A stretch of DNA of 64,000 nucleotides from Mycoplasmopsis arginini (lineage in GTDB: Bacteria; Bacillota_I; Bacilli_A; Mycoplasmatales; Metamycoplasmataceae): the NCBI RefSeq assembly GCF_900660725.1, contig NZ_LR215044.1, forward strand, positions 496,001 to 560,000, in the 5' to 3' direction. Below the pieces are notes generated by a model. That model made no database searches. It worked only from the letters and a program-made list of their open reading frames with translations, and had not been told where the DNA came from. The position numbers were made by a program, and so were the translations under genes. Shown one piece after another: positions 21,447-32,991 of the stretch. The first letter of the stretch is position 1. Every line of letters starts with the position of its first letter.

Positions 21447-23954
21447 TTGTTTTTTTACTAGTTCTTCTTCATAATGTAGCAAGTTATTTTTATGAAACTC
21501 TAGTTTGTCTTGTTTTTCTTTAATCTTTGAAGCATCAGCATTAGCCATAAATTTAGGGTTATTAATAAATTGTTCATTAAATGAAATTTCTTTCTTTGTT
21601 TTTTCAATTAATTTCTTTAATTCAATAATTTCATTTTCTTTATCTTCTTGTCTTTGCTTAATATAAACCTTACCAAAAGAAGTAGCAATTGAAAAGTCGT
21701 TATTTTGATTTAAAGTATAATTAGCCAATTTAAAAATAATTAATTGAATAGCTTCAGATAAGTCAATATTTTCAGCAAAATAATTTAATGTTTGATTTTT
21801 AGAAATTTGTTTATCTTCACGGTATTTTCTTAAAACAGTAATTAATTCAATTAAACTGTTTGCATTTGATAAATCAAAATTTTCTTGGTTTTTGTAAACT
21901 GTTGGTTCGTGTTCTAGTAATTCTTCTTTATATAATTCTTGAAATAAATAATCAGTTACAAATGGCATATATGGATGAAGAGCAATTAAAATTTCTCTAA
22001 ATAAATAATGAATAAAATAATTATTATTTTTAAACTTTAGAAATTCCAAATACCAAGATGAAAATTTATTAATAATAAAATCTTGAATATGTTTGTACAC
22101 AACGGTAAATTCATATTTTTCCATTGCTGAGTCTATATTGTCAACCATATTATTAAATTCGGATAATATTCAATTATCAAATTCATCTAATTTAGTGTAA
22201 TCTATTTTTTCTTCTAAATTAATAGGTACATTTTTAACTAATCTTGCAATGTTTCAAATTTTATTAATGAATAATCTTGCAGCTTGAATTTTTTCATCAC
22301 CAAAATTAATATCTAAACCGGGGGTGCAATTAAAAATTAAAGACATTTTTAAAACATCAGAACCGTATTGATCGATAACTTTAATTGGATCAATACCGTT
22401 ACCTAATGATTTAGACATTTTTCTTCCTTGAGAATCACGAACTAAACCGTGTAATAAAACTTCTTTGAAAGGTATTTCATCCATAAATTCTAAACTTTGG
22501 AAATACATTCTTGAAACTCAGAAGAAAATAATATCATAACCAGTTACTAGTAAACTTGTCGGAAAATATCTTTTTACTTTCTCAATGCTTTGAGGTCAGC
22601 CTAAGAATACAAATGGTGCTAGAGCAGAACTAAATCAAGTATCTAAAACATCGCTTTCTTGTATTCATCCATCGCCAGGTTTTTCAACTTGTACTAAAAC
22701 TTCGTTATCACGGTATCAAGCGGGAATTCTATGTCCTCATCAAATTTGTCTACTAATAGTTCAATCGTGGACATTTTCCATTCAATTAACTAAGTTGTCT
22801 TTGAAACGATAAGGAATAATTTTAACTCCTTCTGAAGATTCAAGGTTTTTTAGTAATTTTTCCGATAATGATTTCATTTTAACAAATCATTGAGGTTTAA
22901 CTAATATTTCAATTGGTTCCTTAGATCTTTCACTATAACCAACATTAGAAATAACATCTTCGATTCTTTCGATAAAACCTTTAGATTTTAAAAAGTTAGC
23001 AACTTCGATTCTTGCTTCAAAACGATCCATTCCTTCAAACTGATTTGCAAAGGAATTCATTTTTCCTTCATCATCGATACATTCAATAACTTCTAATTTA
23101 TTAGCTTTGATTATTTCAATATCCTCAATAGCATGGGCTGAAACTTTCATAACACCAGTTCCAAATGAAGGGTCGATACTTTCAGACGAAATTATTGGTA
23201 TTTCTCTTTTTGTTAACGGGTGAACAATTAATTTATCTTTCAATTCATTATAACGTTTATCTGTTGGGTTTAAGGCTAAAGCAACATCAGAAAACATTGT
23301 TTCAACTCTTGTAGTTGCAACTAATAAATATTGCTCTTTACTATCTTTTATTGGATACTTAATATAATACATTTTTTGCTTAGTTTCATTCGGAATAACT
23401 TCAATATTAGATAGAGCAGTTTTTAATTTAGTATCTCAAATAATTGCTTTTGTATCACGATAAATTAATCCGTTATTATACATATCAACAAAAACTTTTA
23501 AGACCGCTTCATTTGCTTGTTTGTCTAATGTGAAGCGTTCACTTGTATAATCTAGTGCTAAACCTAATTTAGCTCACTGTGATGTTATATTATTTGAATA
23601 TTCATCTTTTCATTTTCAAATTTCTTCAACAAATTTTTCACGGCCGAGTTGATATTTATTGATATTTGATTGTGCTAATTTTTTTTCAACTACAGCTTGA
23701 GTAGCAATTCCGGCATGATCTTTTCCCGCTACTCACATAACATCAAAACCTTTAATTTTTTTGTACCTTATAACTGTATCTTGAATATATGTATCCAAAG
23801 CATGGCCAATATGTAATTTACCAGTAACATTAGGTGGCGGTAAAATAATTGTAAATGGCGGTTTACTAATATCATGAGTAGAAAACGCTTGCATATCTAT
23901 TCATTTTTGATTTCTGCCTTCTTCTACAATTTTATGATCAAAATTTTTCTCCAT
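21444..23954 (-). CDS. valS: Valyl-tRNA synthetase with atypical editing site
   Basis: Charges tRNA(Val). Product of 836 residues. HIGH signature [12 protein letters not shown] (residues 40-51), KMSKS in [10 protein letters not shown] (about 510), anticodon-binding region and a C-terminal coiled coil ([13 protein letters not shown]...). The CP1 editing domain is present but altered: the usual TTRPET is ATTRVET, and the conserved AHDPND-type motif reads AHAIED, so the editing Asp is Ala. ATG 23954 follows AAAGGAG with good spacing. However, the upstream ABC-like ORF is in the same frame with no stop before this ATG, so ValRS may also exist as the C-terminal part of a larger fusion. Confidence 0.94.
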
Positions 23955-26315
23955 ATCATCTCCTTTCTGTTTGCTTTCTTCTAAACTAAAATCAATTATT
24001 GTTTGTTCAGTATAGTTTCTTTTATCAACAAACCCGTTTTTTTTGATTTTGTTATTTTCATCGAAAGAAAATAAGTCTCTAAATTTCTTGTTTTGCGTAT
24101 TTTTACTATTTATTCATTTTGTTAGTTGATATCATTTACATCATACAAAATGATCAGGTTCAATTTCATATTTAAATATATTTTCAAAATCATCAATTTT
24201 GCTTAAAAAATCATCATAAAGAGTTTTACTTTTTTCGTCCTCTTTATTTAAAAGTCTTTTAACAACAGGATTAATAGGATTATCAACGATTATATTCGTC
24301 TTGCCTTGTTCAATTGTTTTTGAGTTCATAATAATATTAATGTCTGTTGTTAATTTGGAAGCAACATTTATATTGTTTAAGAAATATATTCCAATAGCTT
24401 CATTAGCTAAAATATATGAATTAATCTTATTCAAAATTTTAAATTGATTTTCCTCACTAAGTTTGTCAATATTATTACCAATAATTATTAAACTTGGATT
24501 ATTAATTAAAATTTTGTTAAATTCTAATGATATTTTTTCATCTATGGTTAAATAAGAAAGATTCATTGCTAGCTTATCTAATGAAATATCTGAATTTAAT
24601 AATATTTTATAAATATTTGATTTTAAAAAGAATTTAGATAAAAAGTCTTCATAATCTGTTAACTCAAAAATCTTTTTGTAATCGATAAATTGTAAAAAAA
24701 GATTATTAACTAAATAATTCAATTCTTTAAGATCAAAATATGATTTAAAAAACGGATTTAATAAAATTAATTCTAGTTGTTTATCTTTACTAAATTCTTC
24801 TTTATGAATATCAAAAAGTTTGCCTAAAATTTGATTAATTCTTTTATAAATTAATTTTGATTTTTCAATATTTGAAAAAAAAGTGCTATTTGATTTACTA
24901 ATTAAATTCTTAGTTTCATTTCTTATTTCTTTACCCAAATTATCAACGTTTCAATGATATTCTGCTTGTTTTTGTGCAAGGTCATATTCGAAATTCTTTA
25001 ATTGTGAAATGTTTATGTAATCATCAATTTTTGTAAATTCAAGTTCTTGAGATTTTAAAACTATTTCTTGAGTTTGTTCTTCTAATTCTTGTTTAAATAA
25101 TCGAAAACGATCAAAATACATTTTTGTTGTATTTGAAAGTATCGAATTAGCAACATATTGAATTTGTTTTTTTAATTGATATTTTGTTCCAACTGTCGCT
25201 AATGAATTAATTTCTAATATCGTATTATCGCGAAGATCGTATATTTCACTAACCAAATCTATAAAGTTTTTATGGTTTAATAATTGAATTTGTGAATAAT
25301 ATTTTCTGAAAAATTTATAATAAATTTTGCTGATGTAATATCTTGAATAATAGTGAACAAAAGACTCGGGATTAAAATTATTTTTTAAATAAAAATGATT
25401 AAACTTTTTCTCGTTTAAAAAATCTTGCTTCAATTTAATAAAGTATTTTCTAACTTCTTCTTTTTTAAAATTTTTCAACTTTAAAATTTCAAGAGAATTC
25501 TTAATTTTGTACCATAAATCGTTTTTTGCTACACGATGCTTAATTATATTTTTTTTATTATAAATTTCGTTGTATTTAGTTTTAGCTTCCTTATATTCTT
25601 TGTATTTCATTAATGAATTGCCAGATTCATAATCCTTTATAGTTGATTCAACAAAATAAAAAAAACTTTGTTCGCTATTCTGAATTATTTTTACAACTTT
25701 TCTAATGGCAATCAACAACTTTTGAATAAAAAGTATTTGATCATTACGATCAAATTTATCTAAGTCATAATCACTAATATCATCTAAAATCATTTTAATT
25801 TCATCTAATAACGGTTCAATATTTAATTGTAAATTATGATTTAATCTAGCATATTCTAATTTAAAATGGTATTCTGAATCTTGATAAATATCTTTTCAAT
25901 TTTTACTAAAAATATTGCTAAATAAACCTTTAGATTTATTATCTTTAATATATTTTTCTAAATAAGAAAAAAGTGTTTCCTTTGTTTTATTTTCAAATAA
26001 ATTATTATCGTCAAAACCATAAGCTAAGTTTCTTTTATAACTGTCATTCCCACTAACTAAAAAATATTTATTATCTTCTTGCTTAAATTCAATAAACCCT
26101 TGATACTCATTTTCTTGAATCTTATTATTAACCAAAAGATCAAAAATCATTTTTTTAGTTTCAGAATCGCTACTAAAAATACCTAAAATACTACTTTTAG
26201 ATAATTTAAAATTTAAGTTGTGAATTAAATATTTAAAATAAAGTTTATTGTTTTCTTTAATCTTGATTCTTTTTTTAAGTTCCAAAACTCTTAATCCAAT
26301 TATTTTTTTATTCAT
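23955..26315 (-). CDS. Degenerate OppF-like ABC protein, reads in frame into valS
   Basis: A 787-codon frame from ATG 26315 (MNKKIIGLRVLELKKR), continuous with UGA as Trp and lacking a stop before valS. Its ends resemble an oligopeptide-type ABC ATPase split by a roughly 450-residue helical insert. The Walker A position is GIFSSDSETKK (residues 45-55), the signature position NLSYLTIDEK (about 586-595), the Walker B position SLIIIGNNID (about 608-617) and the His-switch position YFLNNINVA (Asn). The C-terminal VDNPINPVVKRLL resembles the OppF/DppF tail (NPxHPYTKxLL). All ATPase residues are replaced, so it should not hydrolyse ATP. It overlaps the ECF S-component stop by 1 nt. A regulatory or scaffold role is possible but unproven. 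Confidence 0.65.
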
Positions 26316-27322
26316 TAGAATCTGTCACCTTCTTTCGATTTAACCAAAGAAGAAACAACTTTATAAGTTGCTAAAATAATTACTAAGTTAAAAAATATCT
26401 TAACAGGACCAGTTAATGTTTGGCCAGTAAAGTTTACTCAAAAATCAGTTTTTAAGGTCGCTGTATCTGCTCATGCTAATAAAACAGTATTTGCAAGTTC
26501 TAGTAGAGCACTAAAAGTAATAATAGCCATAACTTCTATAAATGTTTGAAATTTTTTTCTTACAAACAAACGATAAATTATGACAAATAATATCATTCCC
26601 ATGAACCCAGAAGTCGTTAGTAAAATATAGAAAGTTTTATTTTTGATAAAACGATTGTGTTCAAAAATTGAATTATCAAGTTTAGCAAAAATTGCAATAA
26701 TTAATAGTATTTGTAAAGATAATAGCACTACGGTTGAAATGAAAGAAAAATTTATCATTGCTGTTGGTTTAGGTTTATTTTCCAAAATAATTGTTCTAAC
26801 TTCATAATAAGCTATTTTTTCAGAAAAATATTGTAAGTCTTCTGAATTTCCTTTTGCTAATGCTTCGGCAAATTGGATTTTAAAAAACTCTATAATTTGT
26901 TTATATTTAAAAATTCTGTAATTTCTTGAGAAAAAAAGTTCATTAATATTAAAGAAATAATAAGAAGCAATACCAGGAATGAATCCCGCAACGGCGACAG
27001 CAAGAGTATATAAAAAACTATAATAAGTTGGGACTAGTGCAAACGATATAAAGTCAGCTAAAATGCCGGTTATAACTCCAACGATAGGACCAAAAATAAA
27101 ACCGGTTATTTTAATAGGCAATCCAATAAAACTAAATTTAAAGGTTGGTAAGGCACTAATAGGCAATATTCTAACTGAAATTAAAAAGAAAACAACTGAA
27201 ATGGCAATCAAAACACCCACAAAAGCTATTCTTTTGGGATTTCATTTTTTAAAAGAAATATTTGTTTGAGATCTTAGCCATTGTAAATAATGACCTAATC
27301 CTCCTGGCAGTTTTGAATTCAT
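26315..27322 (-). CDS. ECF transporter S component, folate/FolT-like
   Basis: Membrane substrate-binding subunit of an energy-coupling factor vitamin transporter. Product of 335 residues starting MNSKLPGGLGHYLQWLRSQ. The diagnostic segment is ISVRILPISALPTFKF followed by GLPIKITGFIFGPIVGVITG (residues about 48-85), typical of FolT-like S components. Around six hydrophobic segments are interrupted by a roughly 60-residue charged loop (RIFKYKQIIEFFKIQFAEAL...). The start follows AAAGGAAAAAGT. No ECF T component or functional A components are nearby; the next gene downstream is the degenerate ABC protein, which cannot serve as a normal ATPase. The vitamin specificity is inferred. Confidence 0.82.
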
Positions 27323-27370
27323 ACTTTTTCCTTTTTATCGATTTATTAGTGCTTTAAGTATTTATAAATA

Positions 27371-27376
27371 ATTATA
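27371..27376 (-). promoter_or_regulatory. Candidate -10 box for the ecfS-ABC-valS operon
   Basis: TATAAT on the minus strand, 48 nt upstream of the S-component start. Just upstream lies the inverted repeat TTATCTA-TCTC-TAGATAA (27384-27401), at the -20 to -35 region, which could be an operator. Confidence 0.4.
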
Positions 27377-27424
27377 TTATTATTTATCTATCTCTAGATA
27401 ATATAAAACAAAAAATGTTTTAAT

Positions 27425-28513
27425 TTAATATTTGCGCGAAAATCATTTACTTTTTTCCATTATTGGAAGATTTATAAAGGTTTTGTAAAAACTTGAGTTA
27501 ACAATTGCTCCTATATAAATAAAATAAGACATAACACTTAATAATAAAATGATGTACATAAATGAAGCTACAACGCCAAATTTATTGTAATTAATTAAAG
27601 AGGTTAATGACCCAAAAATTAAAATATATAACGATGTAGGGATAGCAACAATCATTGCCCCTGGGTTAACATGTGAAAACTTAATTCTAAAGTTTGGAGC
27701 TAATTTAAAAAAGAATAAGAAAGCAACATAAGTTATTATAGGTAAAAATAAAACAGTTTGGATTCAAAAAATAAGTTGAAACTCTCAAGGTAAATTTTTT
27801 AATGTAGTTGTATCATCAACAGTAATATTAAAAACATTTTTTAAAATAAAACTTAAGAATGAAGAAATTAATAATAATAATGCTGTTAAAAGAATTGTAA
27901 TTATTATACTTGTCAAAAATCCCTTTATTCTAGCTTTTCACATAGCATTTGATGTTTTATGTTCATATAGAGCATCAAAAGATAAAATAAACTTAGAATA
28001 ACCTTTTGAAGAAATTCAAAGAATTGAGACAGTTAATAAAATAAAAGCTACAGTTCCACCTGCACTACTTCAAATATCAGCGAAAGCAGGAATAACTTTT
28101 TCAATTCCGGGAATAAGTTGCCCCAAAATTGTGACTTTAATAATTATTTCAAATTGTGTATTAATGGCCCCTATTACCCCAATTACTAAACCTAGTGTTG
28201 GGATAAATGATAAGAATAAATACATCGCATAACCAGCAGGCACAAAAGCAAATTCATTTGAATTTATTTTTGTATATGTTGAATTAACAATTTCTTTACC
28301 TTTCACTTTTGAACTCTTTAAATAATTAGGAATAGCAATAAACAATATTCCATAAATTATTGCTTTTAATATTTTTTCAAAAATGTTTTGTTTATTTTTA
28401 TTACGTACAATTTGACGTGAAGAAACAGAGTTTAAATTATTATTTTTTTTCTGACGGTCTTCTTTTTCTTTATCTCATCCCGTTTGTAATAAGTTCTTAT
28501 TTTTTTTCCTCAT
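27425..28513 (-). CDS. YihY/UPF0761-family integral membrane protein
   Basis: Product of 362 residues. The N-terminal about 60 residues are basic and Asn/Lys-rich (MRKKNKNLLQTGWDKEKEDR). About six membrane segments follow, with family features FVPAGYAMYLFLSFIPTLGLV (residues about 85-105), TVSILWISSKGYSKFILSFDALY, and NPGAMIVAIPTSLYILIFGSL. YihY/BrkB family members are inner membrane proteins without a settled function; they were once misannotated as ribonuclease BN. The start lies inside the end of gatB (17-nt overlap), with the gatB 3' end supplying GGAT-type pairing at best. It ends the long acpS-to-yihY gene series. Confidence 0.78.
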
Positions 28514-29921
28514 AAAGTGCCTTTATTAAATTATTAAGTTCATCTATTTTTGCTTTTCCACCTGTTTTTTTCATAACTTGACCCATTAAGAATTTTGAAG
28601 CACGGTTGTAATTTATTTCAAATTCTTTTTCAAGATTAGAATTTTCTTTTAATACTTCATTGATAACTTCTTGTAAAGAAATTTCTTTTTGTTCAACAAA
28701 AAAGTTATTATTTTTAATTATATCCTCTATTGATAATTGGCTATTTTTTAAAGCAAAGTCCAAGATTGGTTTAATACTATTTTTATTTACTTTACCATCT
28801 AAAACAAATTGAATCAATTTAGAAATTTTGGTAATATCGATTGTTAATTGAGCAATTGAAAAATTATTTTGATTTAAAAATGAAACTATTTCAGAAAAGA
28901 AAATGTTTGCACTTTTCTTAAAATCAGTTGTTTCAATACAATCTAAGAATGTTGCATATTCAATATTTTCAATAAGTTGAGAAATTTGGACATTGTTTAA
29001 ACCTTTTTCAAGATAACGCTTTTCTCTTTGAAATGGTAGTTCTTCAATTTTTACACTTTCAATCAATTCTTTGCTTAATTCAATATAAGGAATATTTGGT
29101 TCGGGAAAATATTTATAATCAATTGCATCAGATTTAGAACGCATTGTAACTGTTATATTTTTTCCTTCATCAAATCTTTTTGTTTGTTGTTCAAATATTT
29201 GATTATTTTTATAACATTCTATTTGATAATTAAATTCATAATTAATTGCTTTTTCGATATTCGAAGTTGAATTTAAATTTTTAACTTCAACACGAGTATT
29301 AAGGTCATTAGTTCCTTTTTTACGAACTGAAATATTTAAATCTACTCTTAAACTTCCTTCATTCATTTTGGCATCTGATATATTTAACGCTAGAGCAGTT
29401 TGTCTTATAGCCTCAACATAAGCAACAGCTTCTTTCGAAGAATGAATAACAGGATTAGATACTATTTCGATTAAGGGTACTCCTGAACGGTTGTAATTTA
29501 AATAAGTAAAATCTCCTTCATGTAATGATTTAGCAGTATCTTCTTCTAGGTGGATTCTTTCAATTTTAATATCTTTTCATTGGTTATCGACTTTAATTTT
29601 AATTAATCCATTTTTACCAATTGGATTAAATTGTTGTGTAATTTGGTAGCCTTTTGTTAAATCAGGATAGAAATAGTTTTTACGGTCAAAACGAATATTT
29701 CGATCAATCTCCATTGATAAAGCTTTAGCTAATTTTATTCCTTTAATAATTGCTTGTTTATTTACGATTGGCAATGAACCTGGATATGCAAGATCAATAT
29801 GAGAAACATAAATATTAGGATTAGAAGTGTATAAATTAGGTTGTGAAGAAAACATTTTTGTCTTAGTATTAAGTTCTAAATGGATTTCAATACCAATAAC
29901 TAATTCTCAATCATTATTCAT
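28497..29921 (-). CDS. gatB: Asp-tRNA(Asn)/Glu-tRNA(Gln) amidotransferase subunit GatB
   Basis: Binds mischarged Glu-tRNA(Gln) and carries the kinase site of the GatCAB complex. Product of 474 residues starting MNNDWELVIGIEIHLELNTKTKMFS. It has RKNYFYPDLTKGYQI (Zn/ATP region), the DAKMNEGSLRVDLNISVR motif (about residue 185), and the C-terminal YqeY-like tail domain ending NRASKFLMGQVMKKTGGKA. Overlaps gatA by 8 nt. Its presence suggests Gln-tRNA is made by transamidation rather than by a glutaminyl-tRNA synthetase. Confidence 0.96.
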
Positions 29922-31239
29922 TTAATTCTCCTAATTTTTTTTCTAAATAAAGCGCATGCGAAAATAATTTGGTATCTTTATTTCTTTTAGCGTCAATTGC
30001 AATATTAAAGGGTAATTTTGTTTCAGAGTCTTTTCCTAATTTCATTGTTAATGAAGGATTTCCAACTAAGTTAGCATAAGTTAAAATAAAATCTAAATAT
30101 GATTTATATTTTGGACCATTTTCAATATTTGGTGCCACATCATTTGAAGCCGGAAAAACAAATAAATCAGCTGAGTTATGAATGTTTTCAAAATAATTCA
30201 TTAATACTCTACGCATTTTTTTTGCTTTTACAAAGTATTTTATTTGATTCTCTGCCTTTAAGAAAAATGAACCTAAAATTAAACGCGACTGCACCATTTT
30301 ACCTAAATATTGAGATCTTGTTTTTTGAAAAGTATCTGCTCAGTCTTTTCCTTCGTTTCGTAATCCAAATGAAACACCATTTAAATTTGCTAAATTAGAA
30401 GAGGCTTCAGAAAATGCAATAACTTTATAAATAACATCAATTGAGTTTAAAATTTTAAGATCTTCTTTTATTTCAATTAATTCAATTCCATCATTTTTTA
30501 ATGTCTCTAATAATTTTTGATATGACTTAGCAATTGAAGGATTTAATTTGTCAAAGCAATTTAAATACGCAATTTTATTTGGCTTAGTTTCTCTTATTTG
30601 TTCATATTGAAAACTCAAATCAATCGAAGTCATGTCTTTTTCTAAATCTTGTTTATATAGAACTGAAGAAATTTTGATTAAGTCATCGATACTATGAGTA
30701 AAATAAGCAACTGTATCCAATGATGACGCAAAAGCAAATAATCCATATCTGCTTATTGCTCCATAAGAAGGTTTAAAACCAACTTCACCAATATTAGAAG
30801 CTGGTTTACGAACTGAGTCACCAGTATCAGATCCAATTGCAAAATCGATATCTTTAATAAAAGTAGCAGCCGCTCCGGAAGATGAACCACCAACTAAATA
30901 TGATTTATTTAATGGATTTTTTATTAAACCAAATGCTGAATATTCACCTGATCCACCCAGACCAAATTCATCTAAGTTTGTACGCGCTACACACGAAGAA
31001 CCATTTTCCTCCAATAATTTAATAACAGTTGCTTTGTATTGCGGTTTGAAATTAGATAATAATAAACTTGAACCTTTACAATTTACATTAACATCTGCAT
31101 AATTATCTTTAACTGTAAAAACAGTATTTGCTAAAAAACCAGAATTATTAATTTTTGCTTCAGAAAAAACATATGCAACTGCATTATTATCATCTGATTG
31201 CAAATATGAAATAATCTCTTTTATTTTTTTATTCTTCAT
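29914..31239 (-). CDS. gatA: Asp-tRNA(Asn)/Glu-tRNA(Gln) amidotransferase subunit GatA
   Basis: Amidase subunit that releases ammonia from glutamine for GatB. Product of 441 residues. The amidase-signature Ser-cisSer-Lys triad is visible: Lys in FTVKDNYADV (residue about 44), Ser in GSDTGDSVRKPAS, and the nucleophile in the LVGGSSSGAAA stretch (about 118-130). One UGA-Trp lies near residue 301. The start overlaps the gatC stop by 11 nt. It lies in the order gatC-gatA-gatB. Confidence 0.96.
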
Positions 31240-31531
31240 TTATAACTCTTTTCATAATTACTAGGTCATCGTTATGATTAAATGCATTTTCTAATATTTT
31301 TTCTTTTTCAATCTTTGTGTTGTTATTAACTTCATCTTCACGTAATTGATCAAATAACATTTTTGTTTCATTGATATGTGAAACAGGTTTAATGTCATCT
31401 AAATTAATTTGGTCTAATTCAGATAAAGAATTATCAATTGATTTTAATAATTCTTTTGCTAATTTAAAAACTTCTTCATTTGGTTCTAATAACAAATTAT
31501 TTGCCAATTTTTTTAATTCTTCTTCACTCAT
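31229..31531 (-). CDS. gatC: Asp-tRNA(Asn)/Glu-tRNA(Gln) amidotransferase subunit GatC
   Basis: Small structural subunit that wraps GatA and GatB. Product of 100 residues: MSEEELKKLANNLLLEPNEEV, then LDQINLDDIKPVSHINETKMLF, the conserved (L/V)xPxxH-type region. An ATG at 31534 adds one Met. Upstream AAGGTG suits either start. An even longer frame reaching back into the pseudouridine synthase gene is less likely. Confidence 0.88.
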   Translation of the reverse strand: MSEEELKKLANNLLLEPNEEVFKLAKELLKSIDNSLSELDQINLDDIKPVSHINETKMLFDQLREDEVNNNTKIEKEKILENAFNHNDDLVIMKRVINEE

Positions 31532-31544
31532 CATAACACCTTGT

Positions 31545-32378
31545 TTATCATCTTGGTTGTGATATAAAAATTTGATCATTATATTCTGAAAATTCTTCTG
31601 GTAAGTTTAAAAATTTAACTGAATAAGAATGCAAATATAATCTCTTAGCTCTTTTACCGCCATATTTAGTATCACCTAAAATTGGGGTTTTTAAGTATTC
31701 TAATGTTGCTCTAATTTGATGTTTTTTTCCAGTTAGAATTTGTGCATAACTTCTATTTCCTTCTTTATAAAAAATAGTTCTAGCCTTAATTCCAAAATCT
31801 GGATTTACACGCATTTTTTCATTTTTTATATCTTTTTCTAAACGAACAGTAATGTCTAATTTATCTTCATTAAAATCTGATACGAATTGGTAAACTTTTT
31901 CAAAATATTTTTGGTATTCATCAAAAACTACTAAGGTTTTATAGTTTTTTGCATAAACAACTAACCCACTAGTTTTTTTATCAATTCTTCCAATTGATGC
32001 CGGAACAAAAGAAGAAGTTTTTTTGAAATTTAAATATTTATGAATTTGATCATCCAAGCAATTTTCTTCAGAGTGCATTGCAATATTTGTTGCTTTATCA
32101 ACAATTAATAAGTTCTTATCTTCATAAATAACTTTAAAGTTTATATTTGCTGTATTTTTCTTTTCTGGTTTTGCAATTTCAGAAATGCCATAAACAATAA
32201 TCTCATCACCTAATTGCAATTTATATTGTTTATCATTTGTTCTAATTCCATTAACCTTAATATCTTTTTCTCTAAAAATCCTTTCAATTCTTGATTTTGG
32301 CACATTATCACAAATTTTTAGTAAGTACTTGTACAAAATACGGCCAACGTCGTCTTTCTTTGCCTTAAATTTATTCAT
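31545..32378 (-). CDS. RluA/RluD-family pseudouridine synthase
   Basis: Converts uridine to pseudouridine, probably in 23S rRNA. Product of 277 residues with an N-terminal S4 domain (NVPKSRIERIFREKDIKVNG, residues about 24-43). The catalytic motif is SIGRIDKKTSGLVVYAK, where Asp is the nucleophile and the usual His of HRLD is Gly. Later KKHQIRATLEYLKTPILGDTKYGG is diagnostic. ATG 32378 overlaps the scpB stop; a GGAG lies 8 nt upstream. The UGA just before the UAA at 31545 is Trp, so the C-terminus is QPRW. Confidence 0.88.
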
Positions 32379-32991
32379 CAAAACTCTCCTCTAAAAATAT
32401 CCCATCATTATTTGTGTCACTTCTTTGTGAATCAAATAAATTAAAATCTTTATCAATCATATCTTCATCAACATCTGAATAACGACTAAATTCTGGAAAT
32501 GGTGGCAATTCTGCTAATGTCTTTATTTTAAAATAGTCATAAAACTTGTTTGTAATTCCATATAAAATTGGATTCCCTGGAGTTTGAGCAACACCAACTT
32601 CTTCAATTATTCCTTTTTCTAATAAACTTGCAACAATTCCGTCACTGACAACACCTCTAATATTTGAAATTATTGAACGAGTAACAGGCTGTTTATAAGC
32701 AACAATACCGGCAACTTCAATTGCAGCATTTGATAATCTTTGTTTTCTCACGATGGTAACAAGTTCTGAAATATAATCTTTAACTGATTCAACTGTTAAA
32801 AATTTATAAACATCATTAAACTCATGTACTTTAATCCCTCTATCTTGATTATTGAAAAAAGTTTTAAAATCTTTTAATAATTTTCTTCCCTCTTGGATTG
32901 TGTTAAGTTTAAAAACATCTTTAACTTGTTCAGAACTTAATCCGTCACTACCTTGGATAAATAAAAGTGCTTCAATAATTTTATTCTTCAT
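32371..32991 (-). CDS. scpB: Segregation and condensation protein B
   Basis: Kleisin-interacting winged-helix subunit of the SMC-ScpAB condensin. Product of 206 residues: MKNKIIEALLFIQGSDGLSS, LVTIVRKQRLSNAAIEVAGI and the hallmark AYKQPVTRSIISNIRGV, followed by QTPGNPILYGIT. Overlaps scpA by 11 nt and the pseudouridine synthase gene by 8 nt. Confidence 0.95.
   Translation of the reverse strand: MKNKIIEALLFIQGSDGLSSEQVKDVFKLNTIQEGRKLLKDFKTFFNNQDRGIKVHEFNDVYKFLTVESVKDYISELVTIVRKQRLSNAAIEVAGIVAYKQPVTRSIISNIRGVVSDGIVASLLEKGIIEEVGVAQTPGNPILYGITNKFYDYFKIKTLAELPPFPEFSRYSDVDEDMIDKDFNLFDSQRSDTNNDGIFLEESFDE

Noticed and set aside
23955-24000. T-box or other riboswitch leader for valS or pheS
   Set aside because: Both genes follow upstream coding sequence directly; there is no leader long enough to hold a T-box.
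23955-24140. Separate small genes between the ABC-like ORF and valS, as suggested by UGA positions
   Set aside because: With UGA as Trp the frame is continuous and shows no independent start with a ribosome-binding site except that of valS.
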